Below are positions 47,419 through 56,586 of a stretch of 64,000 nucleotides of DNA, piece after piece; position 1 is the first letter of the stretch; every line of letters starts with the position of its first letter. The translations under genes and the position numbers were made by a program. Location: the NCBI GenBank assembly GCA_030447385.1, contig JAUJOY010000005.1, positions 68,319-132,318 on the forward strand. The letters are read 5' to 3'. The notes beneath the pieces are model-generated. The model did no database searches, was not told where the DNA came from, and was given only the letters and a program-made list of their open reading frames with translations. Source of the stretch: Mycobacteriales bacterium (lineage in GTDB: Bacteria; Actinomycetota; Actinomycetes; Mycobacteriales; SCTD01).

Positions 47419-47532
47419 TGGGACGGCGGCTCACGCGGCGCCGAGGGCGTCGTTCGGCGGGAGGCGCGCTGCGCGTACGGCGTGACGCCGGCCAACCTCG
47501 CGGTGGCCCTCCTGGCACCTGCTTGGTGCCCG

Positions 47533-48345
47533 CTAGGCAGCGCCCGGCCACCAGAGCGCGACGGCGGTGTGGGGTTGCGCGGGCAGCGCACGCAGGAACT
47601 GCTCGATCTCAGGATCGCGCCCCGGACCGACGTGGAGGCGCCGACGCACGAACGCGACGAACTCCGCTGTGACCTCCCGCTTGGTGAGCGGCAGGCAGAC
47701 GTCCTCCCGTTCCACGTCGAGGCCCAGCTCCTCGAGCACGGCGAAGGCCTCGTCAGCCACGAGCCAGTCCGGGCGCTCTGTACCGTGGAAACTCCGCCAG
47801 AGCGGGTGAATGCCGAACAGCGGCGGGTGCTCCGAGACCTCGAGAACCACCCTGCGCCGCGCATGCGAGGTCAGCGCCAGGAGGAAGTCCTCGATCTGCT
47901 CCACGCCGTAGACCGCGTGGTGGCAGACGGCGACATCCGCGGGCTCGACCTCGACGGCGACCTCCGGCCACGACCCGAGCACCGGGCGCGGGACCACCCC
48001 GCACTCCCGCGCGCTGACCTCGAACTGCTCGAGCATGCCGGGGTGGGGGTCGACACCGACGATGGTGCCGGCCTTCGGGGCGAGCCCGAGGCTGCTGGCG
48101 CCTCCACCCACCCCGACGTCGAGCACCGTGCCCCCCTCTGGCAGCGCCTCCAGCGCCCGCCGGCGCGAGGGGCGCACCGGCTGCTGGGCGTCCTGCTCGG
48201 GCCGCCACCGGAACATCTCCGGTTCGAGCAGCGCCTGCGGCTCGGGCGCCGCGTCGAGGATGCTCTGCGGCACGGCCCGGTCGAGGACCGACTGCCGCCA
48301 CCGGTCGGCGGCGCCCAGGTCGTGCCGGCGGATGTTGGTCGTCAT
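47533..48345 (-). CDS. Class I SAM-dependent methyltransferase
   Basis: A 270-residue methyltransferase. The SAM-binding motif I reads GTVLDVGVGGGASSLGLA near residue 72, followed by the acidic IVGVDPHPGMLEQF and motif III-like ADVAVCHHAVYGVEQIEDFL. The N-terminal ~65 residues (DRWRQSVLDRAVPQSILDAA) are typical of a family of uncharacterised actinobacterial methyltransferases acting on small molecules. The substrate is unknown. It converges with the VOC gene and is followed upstream by the PH-domain gene on the same strand. Confidence 0.88.
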   Translation of the reverse strand: MTTNIRRHDLGAADRWRQSVLDRAVPQSILDAAPEPQALLEPEMFRWRPEQDAQQPVRPSRRRALEALPEGGTVLDVGVGGGASSLGLAPKAGTIVGVDPHPGMLEQFEVSARECGVVPRPVLGSWPEVAVEVEPADVAVCHHAVYGVEQIEDFLLALTSHARRRVVLEVSEHPPLFGIHPLWRSFHGTERPDWLVADEAFAVLEELGLDVEREDVCLPLTKREVTAEFVAFVRRRLHVGPGRDPEIEQFLRALPAQPHTAVALWWPGAA

Positions 48346-48384
48346 GTCGGGGAAGCTAGCCGACGGCGTTGGCGCTCATCCGGG

Positions 48385-49044
48385 TCACAGCGGGATCCCG
48401 GGCGTCGGGTACTGCGGCATCGCGGCCGTGCGGAGCTCGAGGATCTTGACGTGCACGAACTGCGCCTCGGGCAGCCGCTCGAACCGGGAGAGGGGCTCGT
48501 CGCGTTGGGCCACCGAGTCCAGCTTGACGGTCCCGTAGCCGAGCATCCTGCCCAGCGGCGTCTCCTCCACGTCGATGAAGGTGACCGCGGTGAGCGCCAT
48601 CGACGGGCTGTGCTTGGTGAGGACGCCGTACAGGCGGTAGATCCGCTTGCGGCTGACGACGAGGCGGTCGGTGTACCAGTCGGCCACGTCCTCGAGGAAC
48701 CACAGGGCCAGGACGACGGCGACGACGACCGCGCCGATGCCGCTCGCGATGAGCAGCGGCAGGGTCAGGAGGCCCGCGAGGAGCAACGAGCGCTTCAGCA
48801 CCGAGGGGAACCGCGCGCGCGCCCAGGCGAGGACGCTGAGCACGAACAGGAGCAGCACCCAGGGCGTGGCGACGTCGGTCCACAGCACCGTCAGGCCCGC
48901 GATGGAGCGCAGCCCAGGCGAGAAGAGGGTGATCGGGTGGCGCCGTACGTCCAGCACGACGGTGTCGCCCACCGCAAGGCTCGGATATCTGGCCAGCGGC
49001 GCCCATGGCAGGGAGCGCAGTCGGCTCGACCAGAGGTCGGACAT
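48385..49044 (-). CDS. PH domain-containing membrane protein
   Basis: 219 residues from ATG 49044. Two membrane segments are seen (TVLWTDVATPWVLLLFVLSVLAWA and LLLAGLLTLPLLIASGIGAVVVAVVLALWFL). A bacterial PH (DUF304-like) domain follows (YTDRLVVSRKRIYRLYGVLTKHSPSMALTAVTFIDVEETPLGRMLGYGTVKLDS); this is the usual layout of actinobacterial bPH2 proteins, whose role is not known. A longer upstream frame to 49605 shows no similarity and was not used. It is 39 bases upstream of the methyltransferase gene. Confidence 0.85.
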   Translation of the reverse strand: MSDLWSSRLRSLPWAPLARYPSLAVGDTVVLDVRRHPITLFSPGLRSIAGLTVLWTDVATPWVLLLFVLSVLAWARARFPSVLKRSLLLAGLLTLPLLIASGIGAVVVAVVLALWFLEDVADWYTDRLVVSRKRIYRLYGVLTKHSPSMALTAVTFIDVEETPLGRMLGYGTVKLDSVAQRDEPLSRFERLPEAQFVHVKILELRTAAMPQYPTPGIPL

Positions 49045-49245
49045 CGTCGGCTCCTCGGCGGATGGGCTGGTTCTCGCCACGGTAGTTCGTACCGGCGCTG
49101 GACCGAGTCGCCACGCCGCGCTGAGATCGCCGCGCCGACACGTCTGCGGTTGCGGAGGGTTCCGTGCAGCGGGCGCTAGATTTCGGAAGCCGCCGCCCGC
49201 GCGGAGGCGTCCCGCGGCTCGTGAACACCCCAGGGGTGAGGAACG

Positions 49246-49395
49246 ATGAACTTCAAGGCGATCGTCGTCGTGCTGCTGTTCGTCGTGGTCCTCGCCGGCG
49301 CGACGGGCGGCGAGGAGTCGGTGCAGCGCGTCGGGGATGCGCTGGGCCAGCTCTTCCACTGGGTCAACGTCGCCTTCAACGCCATGACCGACTGA
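49246..49395 (+). CDS. Small single-helix membrane protein
   Basis: A 49-residue open frame from ATG 49246 with GGTGAGGAAC just upstream. Residues 4-20 (KAIVVVLLFVVVLAGAT) form a signal-anchor or cleavable signal, followed by an amphipathic helix GGEESVQRVGDALGQLFHWVNVAFNAMTD. The codon bias (G/C in third positions) supports coding. Small proteins of this form are common in actinobacteria and of unknown function. Confidence 0.55.
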   Translation: MNFKAIVVVLLFVVVLAGATGGEESVQRVGDALGQLFHWVNVAFNAMTD

Positions 49396-49640
49396 GCTGT
49401 ACCCGGCCGGCGGCGCGCACGCTTCGCGCTGTGCACGCGCACGGAGCCGGCTGCCGGGGCGGCGAGGTGGCGACCTCCACGGCCCCGAGGCGCGGCGGTG
49501 CCTGCGCCGGGCCCGCCACGGCGATCTGCTGCCGTAGCACGGCCCGGCCGTTAGGGTCCTGAGGCAGCGGTACCGACGGGCTTCCTCCCAGGACATGCCC
49601 CCCACCGCACGAGCTCCTTCGTGCTTGCCGGGGTCCTGTC

Positions 49641-51539
49641 TTGTCGCTGCTGCGCGCCGATGCCGTCGCCGTGGCGGCGCTTGCCCTGGAAGGCACCCTC
49701 GGGGTGCGCACCGGGGAGCAGATGCGGCACGTCAGCGGACGTCGGGCCTCGGAGTCGGAGATGCGCAGCTGGGACCGCAGCCTCCCCGTCCTCGCCCAGG
49801 ACCTCATCAGCGCTGGCCTCGGACGCGTCGAGATGATCGTCGAGCATGCGCTACCGCTGAGCAGCAAGCGGATCGACGTCGTCCTGGCGGGTCAGCACCC
49901 ACGTACGCGGAAGCCCTCGTACCTGGTCGTCGAGCTCAAGCAGTGGAGTGCTGCGCGCCGCTGGGAGGGCGAGCCCGGCCTGGTGGCGCTCGCGGCCTAC
50001 GGCAACCGACCGGTTCTGCATCCGGTCGAGCAGGTGCGGGGCTACTGCCAGTACCTGGTCGACTTCACCCGGGCGCTGCACGACCTGCCGGGCTCGGTGC
50101 GCGGTGCGGCCTACCTGCACAACGCCCTCGACGAGAGGGCCGTCGACGAGCTGCGGGACTACCCCCAGGACTCCTACGGCCGGCTCTTCACCGGGACGGA
50201 TCGGGCTCGTTGGCTCGAGCACCTCACGAGTCTGTTCGACCCGGATGTGGCGGGAGCGCCGTACGCGGACCTCCTGCTCAACTCGGCCTCTGCCCCCTCG
50301 AAGCAGCTGCTCACGGTGGCTGCCCAGGAGGTGCAGGAGCGGGAGCAGTTCATCCTGCTGGGTGAGCAGAAGGTGGCATACGAGCTCGTCCTGCACGAGG
50401 TGGCGAAGGCTCGGCGGTCCGACCACAAGAGCGTCGTGCTCGTCACCGGCGGCCCTGGCAGCGGCAAGAGCGTGATCGCCCTGTCGCTGCTCGGTGAGCT
50501 CGCTCGACGAGGTCGAACGGTGGTGCACGCGACCGGATCCCGGTCCTTCACCCAGACGCTCCGCAAGGTCGCCGGCCACCGGTCGATCAGCACCAAGTCG
50601 CTCTTCAAGTACTTCAACGACTTCATGACAGCCGAGCGGAACGGGCTCGACGTGCTGATCCTCGACGAGGCCCATCGCATCCGTGAGAGCTCCGTCGACC
50701 GCTGGACGCCGAAGGACCTGCGGCAGGTACCGCGTACGCAGATCGACGAGCTGATGGCGGCCGCGCGTGTACCGGTCTTCCTGCTCGACCAGCACCAGGT
50801 CGTGCGACCGGGCGAGCTCGGCACCAGCGAGGACATCGAGCGGCACGCGGCGTCGCTCGGACTGCCGGTCCACCGCATCGACCTGGACGTCCAGTTCCGC
50901 TGCGGCGGCAGCGCCGCGTACGTCACCTGGGTGCTGCGGCTGCTCGGCCTGGCCCCTGGAGGCCCGCTGCGCTGGCAGCCTGATGGCGCCTTCCAGGTGG
51001 AGACGGCGCCATCACCGGCCGACCTCGAGCAACGGCTGCGAGAGAGGCTCGCGGCGGGGTTCGGTGCGCGGATGACCGCCGGGTACTGCTGGCCATGGAG
51101 CAACCCGCGGGACGACGGGAGCCTGGTGCCGGACGTCGCTGTGGGTTCCTGGGCGAAGCCGTGGAACCTGCGGGGAGATCGGGCTGTCGGCGACGCACCT
51201 CCGGCTGCGCTGTGGGCCAGTGCCGAGGGTGGCTTCGAGCAGGTGGGCTGCGTCTACACCGCGCAGGGCTTCGAGTACCACTGGAACGGCGTGCTGCTGG
51301 GACCGGACTTCGTGTGGCGGACAGACCGCTGGGTCACCGTCCGCTCGGCGAACAGGGACCCTGACTTCCGCAACCGCAGCAAGGTCGGCGACGACGAGTT
51401 TGAACGCCTCGTGCGCAACGTCTACAAGGTGCTGCTCACGCGCGGCATGGTGGGCACCGTCATCACCTCCGTGGACCCCGAGACGCAGGCACTGCTCGAG
51501 CGCCTCGTCGAGGTGCGCAGCGCGGTGGCGGCGGAGTAG
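49641..51539 (+). CDS. PD-(D/E)xK nuclease fused to Schlafen-type helicase (DUF2075)
   Basis: A 632-residue two-domain protein. The N-terminal ~200 residues contain a PD-(D/E)xK nuclease signature: RIDVVLAG with Asp79 and LVVELKQW with Glu98 and Lys100. From ~260 a superfamily 1 ATPase of the DUF2075/Schlafen group 3 helicase type follows: Walker A GGPGSGKS at 270-277, LILDEAHRI, FLLDQHQVVRP, LDVQFRCGG, and C-terminal TAQGFEYHWNGVLLGPD and VLLTRGMVG. The start is TTG 49641 with no clear ribosome site. Similar nuclease-helicase proteins are often found in defence islands. It converges with an SNF2 helicase gene 21 bases away. Confidence 0.85.
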   Translation: MSLLRADAVAVAALALEGTLGVRTGEQMRHVSGRRASESEMRSWDRSLPVLAQDLISAGLGRVEMIVEHALPLSSKRIDVVLAGQHPRTRKPSYLVVELKQWSAARRWEGEPGLVALAAYGNRPVLHPVEQVRGYCQYLVDFTRALHDLPGSVRGAAYLHNALDERAVDELRDYPQDSYGRLFTGTDRARWLEHLTSLFDPDVAGAPYADLLLNSASAPSKQLLTVAAQEVQEREQFILLGEQKVAYELVLHEVAKARRSDHKSVVLVTGGPGSGKSVIALSLLGELARRGRTVVHATGSRSFTQTLRKVAGHRSISTKSLFKYFNDFMTAERNGLDVLILDEAHRIRESSVDRWTPKDLRQVPRTQIDELMAAARVPVFLLDQHQVVRPGELGTSEDIERHAASLGLPVHRIDLDVQFRCGGSAAYVTWVLRLLGLAPGGPLRWQPDGAFQVETAPSPADLEQRLRERLAAGFGARMTAGYCWPWSNPRDDGSLVPDVAVGSWAKPWNLRGDRAVGDAPPAALWASAEGGFEQVGCVYTAQGFEYHWNGVLLGPDFVWRTDRWVTVRSANRDPDFRNRSKVGDDEFERLVRNVYKVLLTRGMVGTVITSVDPETQALLERLVEVRSAVAAE

Positions 51540-51560
51540 GGCTGGTGGATCTGCCGTCGG

Positions 51561-53690
51561 CTAGGTCTGCTGCTCGGCAAGGTCGGTCAGCGCATCCGTC
51601 AGGAGGGTGACGAGGGCCTCGAGCTGCACGTCGACCGCCGAGGTCAGCTCGTCCTCAGAGCCGTCCAGGGCACGTGCCGCGAGCCCGGCCTTCTCGTCGA
51701 TGAGCTCGGCGATGCGGGCGTCGATGGTCTGGGCGGCGATGATCCGCCAGGCGGTCACCGGCTGGTCCTGGCCGATCCGGTGCACGCGGTCGATGGCCTG
51801 CGTCTGCTCGGCGTTGGTCCAGGAGAGCTCGGCGAGCACCACGTCGGAGGCGACCTGCAGGTTGAGCCCGACGCCGGCTGCGGTGAGGGAGCACACCACC
51901 ACGGCGACCTCAGGGTCATCCAGGAAAGCAGCGATGGCCTGCTGTCGAACCCGTGGCGTCTGGTCGCCGCGGATCGACGAGCAACGGATGCCGCGCTGCG
52001 CGAACGTCTGCTCGGCCGCGTCCATCACGTCCACGTGCTTGGCGAAGAAGACGACCTTCCCGACGCTGCGTGCCAGCTGCGCCGTGTAGTCGGCCGCAAG
52101 CACCGCCTTGGCCTGGCCGATGCGGCGCATCATGCTGAAGACGTTCTCGCCGCTCTGCGTCTCGTCGCTGTCCTGGCGCTCCCAGGTGGCGACCTTTCGC
52201 ACCAGCGCATGGTCGATGCCCTGCACGGGCACTGCGGGCGAGCGAGCCTCGAGCGCGCTCTGGTAGCGCTTCACGAGGCGTCGGGCCAGCAGGCGCTCGG
52301 CCTCCCGGATCGACCGGCCCACACTCCCCTCGAGCTCGACCGGCAGGTCGGCCACCCGACGGGCAGGGATGTCCGCCGCGACGTCGACCTTGCGCCGCCG
52401 CACGATGCCCAGCTCGATGACGGCCGACCGGGCGGCCGGGTAGAACTCGGACTCGGCCGGGGTGAACCCGTTCTCCTCCAGCGCCTGCATCAGTCCCGGT
52501 CCCGGCTCGTCGTTCTTGATCCATCCGAGGAACTCCCAGATGGCCAGGAAGTCCTCGATGTCGTTGATCAGCGGTGTTCCGGTCAGCGCCATCAGCAGCG
52601 GTCGTACCGTGCGCGAACGGATCCGCTCGGACAGCTGCAGCACGTTCTGCGAGCGCTGCGAGGCCTTGTTCTTGATGAAGTGCGCCTCGTCGACCACCAT
52701 CCCGCGGAACCCGAGCGTCCCGAGCCAGCCGACGTGCCGGTCCAGCACGTCGTAGTTGACGACGACCACGTCGGAGAAGGCGTCGACGGTGTTGCCGTCA
52801 CCGTGGACCACGGTGACGGGCCGGTGCGGTGTCCACATCCCGACCTCGCGCGCCCAGTTGGCCTTGACGACGTTCGGGACGACGGCCAGCAGCGGGTACG
52901 CGCGCGCGGCCTCGGCCGCCAGGAGCGCCTGAGCGGTCTTGCCTAGCCCCGGTTCGTCGGCCAGCAGGAACGTCCGGTGGCCGGCACCGGCGGCGGCAAC
53001 CACCTGCGCCTGGTGCGGCATGAGCGTCCGCCCCCCCGGGACCGGTAGCGGGGACGGCTGGGGGAGCGCCATGCAGGACGGCGCCCCGCCGGAGGCCGTC
53101 TCGAACGAGCGCAGCAGGGGGGCGAGCAGCTCCCACGTCACCAGGAGTCGTGGCCGGCGGGGGGGCGGCGGCGCGGAGAAGTCAGGCTCGAGGAACGGGT
53201 TGGCCAGCTGCCGGGAGATGACCGACTGGGGGACGACCTGACGCTCGGCGCCGGGCGAGGGCGAGACGGGTAGGACGGGCTCCGGGCGTACCGGCTCTGA
53301 CGGTTGCTCGGTACCCGCCGCGATGCGCATCTCGCGCAGGACGGTCCTGGTCGAAGGGAGCAGCTCGGCGTCCTCGGCGAGCAGCGCGAGCAGGGAGCTG
53401 TCCCGCGGGGCCGTACGCGCAAGGACCGTCGCCACCCCCTCCAGCCGCTTGAGCTGCTCGGTCCGGCGGGCCTCGCTGAGGTCGTCCGTCTGGATCCGGC
53501 GGCGCTCCTCGCGGACCAGCAGCGCGACCGCTTGGAACATGCTGCGCGTCGCGGGTCGGACCCGGCCGCGCTGGACCGCGAGCTCGACGTCGCGCACAGC
53601 ACGCGCGAGCACCGGGATCATGCCCTGCTCGCGGGACTGCCGCGCCGCAGATCCGGTGCCCCGGGGCTGACGCCGGTCTCGCGCGGTCAT
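51561..53690 (-). CDS. SNF2-family DEAH helicase/translocase
   Basis: A 709-residue SF2 ATPase. The N-terminal ~215 residues are helical and Pro-rich with no recognised domain. The helicase core starts at LMPHQAQVV: motif I LADEPGLGKTAQAL, motif II MVVDEAHFIKN, motif III LTGTPLIND, motif V VCSLTAAGVGLNLQVASDVVL and motif VI QAIDRVHRIGQDQPV. This is the SWI2/SNF2 signature of double-strand DNA translocases. No HNH, SWIM or bromo-like accessory domain is seen. It is convergent with the nuclease-helicase gene, and both are large, isolated nucleic-acid enzymes between ordinary genes. Confidence 0.9.
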   Translation of the reverse strand: MTARDRRQPRGTGSAARQSREQGMIPVLARAVRDVELAVQRGRVRPATRSMFQAVALLVREERRRIQTDDLSEARRTEQLKRLEGVATVLARTAPRDSSLLALLAEDAELLPSTRTVLREMRIAAGTEQPSEPVRPEPVLPVSPSPGAERQVVPQSVISRQLANPFLEPDFSAPPPPRRPRLLVTWELLAPLLRSFETASGGAPSCMALPQPSPLPVPGGRTLMPHQAQVVAAAGAGHRTFLLADEPGLGKTAQALLAAEAARAYPLLAVVPNVVKANWAREVGMWTPHRPVTVVHGDGNTVDAFSDVVVVNYDVLDRHVGWLGTLGFRGMVVDEAHFIKNKASQRSQNVLQLSERIRSRTVRPLLMALTGTPLINDIEDFLAIWEFLGWIKNDEPGPGLMQALEENGFTPAESEFYPAARSAVIELGIVRRRKVDVAADIPARRVADLPVELEGSVGRSIREAERLLARRLVKRYQSALEARSPAVPVQGIDHALVRKVATWERQDSDETQSGENVFSMMRRIGQAKAVLAADYTAQLARSVGKVVFFAKHVDVMDAAEQTFAQRGIRCSSIRGDQTPRVRQQAIAAFLDDPEVAVVVCSLTAAGVGLNLQVASDVVLAELSWTNAEQTQAIDRVHRIGQDQPVTAWRIIAAQTIDARIAELIDEKAGLAARALDGSEDELTSAVDVQLEALVTLLTDALTDLAEQQT

Positions 53691-54158
53691 GCACCTCTCC
53701 TCTTCCGCCGGCGCCGGGATGGCGCGGACCGACTACCTCCCACGCCAGCCAACGAGTCCCTCATGTCGTCGTCGATCGCCACCAGGTCCAGCCGTGCCAG
53801 AAGCAGGTCGTGCCGGCGGAGCCGCCAGAACGTCAACGGCAGCGGCCCAGTTCACCGTGGAGTACGGGACCGCTCTCGGCACCTGGCTGGTGGCGACCGC
53901 CCGTCCGCAGGCGAGAGATGGCCGACGGCCTTCCGTCGTCCACGCCTCGCGACTCACCCACGGAGATCACCTGGCCGGTCAAGGCAGTCGCGAACCTCGC
54001 TGCCGGCTCACGTGTCCGAGGACTCGCGTGAACAGCCTAACCGGCCGACCCTCGCTGCGCTGCCCGCTGTTCGAGTACGTCCCCGCAGAGCCTTTACGGC
54101 GGATCATTGCGAACAGTTGTCGCGCCAGCGGTGAGCGGGCGGTTCTAGGCTGCGGCGC
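53691..54158. other. Intergenic, no gene recognised
   Basis: 468 bases between the start of the SNF2 gene and the next gene. Several short frames are open but none shows a family motif, ribosome site or credible protein. It presumably carries the SNF2 promoter. No repeat or tRNA was seen. Confidence 0.5.
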
Positions 54159-54830
54159 ATGCCCGTGCGCACCGTCGTGGACCGGGGCCCCAAGGGGAAG
54201 AAGGCGGTCGCGTTCGCCCTCGAATGGCCGGGCTGGAGTCGGGGAGCGAAGACCCCCGAGCTCGCGCTGGAGCTGCTGGAGAGCTACCGGGCGCGTTACC
54301 GGCTCGTGGCCGTGGCAGCCGGGATGGGCGACGAGTTCGACGCAGCAGGTGCCCTCCAGGTCGTCGAGGACCGAGTCGGCACGAGCTCGACTGACTTCTG
54401 GGGCATCTCGTTCTCGCCGTCGTCCCACGAGTCGGAGCCGCTAGACGAGGCGGAGTTGGAGCGCAAGATGGGACTGTTGCGCGCCTGCTGGCACGTTTTC
54501 GATGCCGTGGCGGCACGTGTATCGCCCGAGATGCGCAAGGGCCCCCGTGGAGGGGGCAGGGACCGGGACCAGATCGTCCGCCACACGCTGCGCGTCGAGA
54601 GTGAGGACTTCGCGAAGCGCGTGGGGCTGCGGATGGCGCAGGAGAGCGCGCTCACGCCGGAGGCGCTTCGCAGGTACCGGGAGGCCTACGTCGCGGCGAT
54701 GCGGACGTACAACAGCGGCGAGGGCAAGCGCATGCGGTCATGGAACCTGCCGTTCCTCATCCGCCACAGCGCCTTCCACACCATGGACCACGCGTGGGAG
54801 ATGGAGGACAAGGACCTGACCGGCCGCTGA
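54159..54830 (+). CDS. Conserved hypothetical protein, DinB-like C-terminus
   Basis: A 223-residue soluble protein. The opening VRTVVDRGPKGKKAVAFALEWPGWSRGAKTPELALELLESYRARYRLV is a conserved block I associate with a widespread uncharacterised actinobacterial family. The second half is helical, and the C-terminus RMRSWNLPFLIRHSAFHTMDHAWEMEDKDL has the spaced histidines of DinB/mycothiol-transferase-like four-helix bundles. A metal- or thiol-dependent transfer reaction is possible but unproven. It is a single gene flanked by non-coding stretches. Confidence 0.75.
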   Translation: MPVRTVVDRGPKGKKAVAFALEWPGWSRGAKTPELALELLESYRARYRLVAVAAGMGDEFDAAGALQVVEDRVGTSSTDFWGISFSPSSHESEPLDEAELERKMGLLRACWHVFDAVAARVSPEMRKGPRGGGRDRDQIVRHTLRVESEDFAKRVGLRMAQESALTPEALRRYREAYVAAMRTYNSGEGKRMRSWNLPFLIRHSAFHTMDHAWEMEDKDLTGR

Positions 54831-55281
54831 TCGACGGCCGGGACACGGAGCCTTCCACGAGCGAGCAGCGCCTCGGCGGCCGACCGGTCGCCGCGCGGCA
54901 GCCGCGGCCGGCGTCGCTGGCCAGGGCCATCCCGGCCAGAGCCGGCAGGTCGGGTCGTGAGCCACCCTCTTCAACACCTGGGAGGCGCAGTCCGGCAGCG
55001 AGCGTTCAGACCGCGCACACCTCTCGACGATCCGGCGCTGCTGTGCGGGTCGTTCGGGGATGGTCGTGAAGTTCACCGCGTGCGCGCGGATCGCCGCGCC
55101 CTGATCCGCCTGCCTTCGAGAGCACACAGCACCGGGGCCGATGTTCCTGGCCGAACGCACCAGCGCCGGATGGGAACGGCGACCGTGGCACAGTGGTGTC
55201 GGCGCGCATCTTCGCTACGCCCGTGCCCGCTGCAAGGTGTAGCCCATGTGCACGACCGCTCCGAGACGCGAGCGTCCGCAG
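54831..55281. other. Intergenic, no gene recognised
   Basis: About 450 bases without a recognisable gene. Short frames occur on both strands but lack similarity or a ribosome site. The end may contain a longer leader of the next gene, where ATG 55246 is in frame with it. Confidence 0.45.
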
Positions 55282-56586
55282 ATGATCGGCGGGCTGTTGC
55301 GGCGTCGCACGTGGCGTAGCCGAGGCCATGGGGCGGTGGCCGGCCTCGCTGGCCTCGTCCTGGCGCTGCTCCCGCCGCCCGCGTGGGCGGCCGAAGATGT
55401 GCCCCGGCTCGACCTCGCGGCCGCCCAGCGTGCGCTGGTCACCGAGCAGGTCTACGCGGCGCCCGGCGCGGTCGCGACCTTCGATCCCGCGCGCGTGCTG
55501 CCGGAGCTGCCCTCCGACGCACGGGTGCTGATCGGGCCGCCGCGGTCGCTGGAGGAGCGAAGCAACTTCTACGACACCGTCTACGGCCCGATGACGACCT
55601 GGGCAGATGAGCGGGAAGTGCGGCTGGTCCTCGTCACCGGACTCCAGGCGAGGTGCCCGGTCTCGGAACGGTGACGCAGGACGAGTTGCCGGAGATGCGG
55701 CTGCTGCTGGCCCAGAGCGATGTCACCGAGTCGCTGCGCTACGCGGCGCGAAGCCTGAGCGGGACCGAACCGATCGACGACAGCCCCACCCCGGACGAGC
55801 GCGTTCCGCCGGACCCGGCCCTCGTGGCCGAGGTGGTCGCCGGCCTGCGGGCCGCCCCGCGCTGGTCCGCGCCCGGGATCATGGTGGACCTGAGCCGCTC
55901 CAGCGCCCCGGGCGGACCTGGTTCCCGGCTTGTCCATGCGCGTTGCCTTCCTGCCCCTGCTCCCGCGCGGTACGCCGTACCCGGATCTGCTGCCCGCCTT
56001 GCAGATGCAGTTCCCCGGCGAGCTGGTGGTGGTGGCCCGCGGCGCCTGGCTGGAGGCGGCCGGCCCAGGCCAGACCGAGATCACCTCGGCACGCAACTAC
56101 GTGCTCGGCGCTTACCGCAAGCAGCTGCTGGAACGCGCGGCCGCCTCCCCGCAGGTGGTGCGGCTGTTCCTCGAGCGGCTCGGCGAGCTGCGTTACGGGG
56201 ACGCCTTCCGGCGACCGCCGGTTGCGCCGGTCACCGAGGAGCAGCTGCTGGAGCGGCTGGCGCCGTGGACAGCACTGGCGCTCGCGCTGCTGCTGGGCGG
56301 TGGATCGGTGCTCACCTGGCTGCGCCTGCGGGTACGACGTCGGCTGGCCGCTGCCCGGGCCTACCGCCACGATCACGCCGACGTGTTCGCCCGACTCAGC
56401 CGGCTCAGCGCCGATCTGCTGCGGGCGCGGCAGGGCGGAGGCCTCGTTGCCGGCGCGGCCGAGCGGCACGCCACCGCCCTGCACCTGTTCGACCAGGCCG
56501 AGAGCTCGCGCGAGCCGGACGTGCTCGCCGCAGCAGACGCAGCCGTACGCGAGGCCGAGAGGCTGCTGATGGCGGCCCGGCGGTGA
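55282..56586 (+). pseudogene. Exported/membrane protein with two frameshifts
   Basis: Three frames must be joined to give one protein of ~430 residues. The first piece (to ~55650) has a signal peptide (GLAGLVLALLPPPAWA, cut before AED) and a domain with DARVLIGPPRSLEERSNFYDT. The second (~55650-55920) continues VPGLGTVTQDELPEM...GIMVDLSRSS. The third (~55918-56586) reads LVPGLSMRVAFLPLLPRGTPYPDLL, then a helix WTALALALLLGGGSVLTWL and a cytoplasmic helical C-terminus (ARLSRLSADLL...AERHATALHLFDQAE). Each join needs a single-base indel. It may be a decaying gene or a sequence error. Its stop overlaps the GTG of the next gene. Confidence 0.6.

Noticed and set aside
49045-49605. Extending the PH-domain gene upstream to 49605
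   Set aside because: The added 187 residues are Arg-rich, overlap a credible small gene on the other strand and lack similarity; ATG 49044 begins the protein cleanly.
53691-54158. Small genes in the gap upstream of the SNF2 helicase
   Set aside because: Open frames exist but have no ribosome site, motif or sensible composition.
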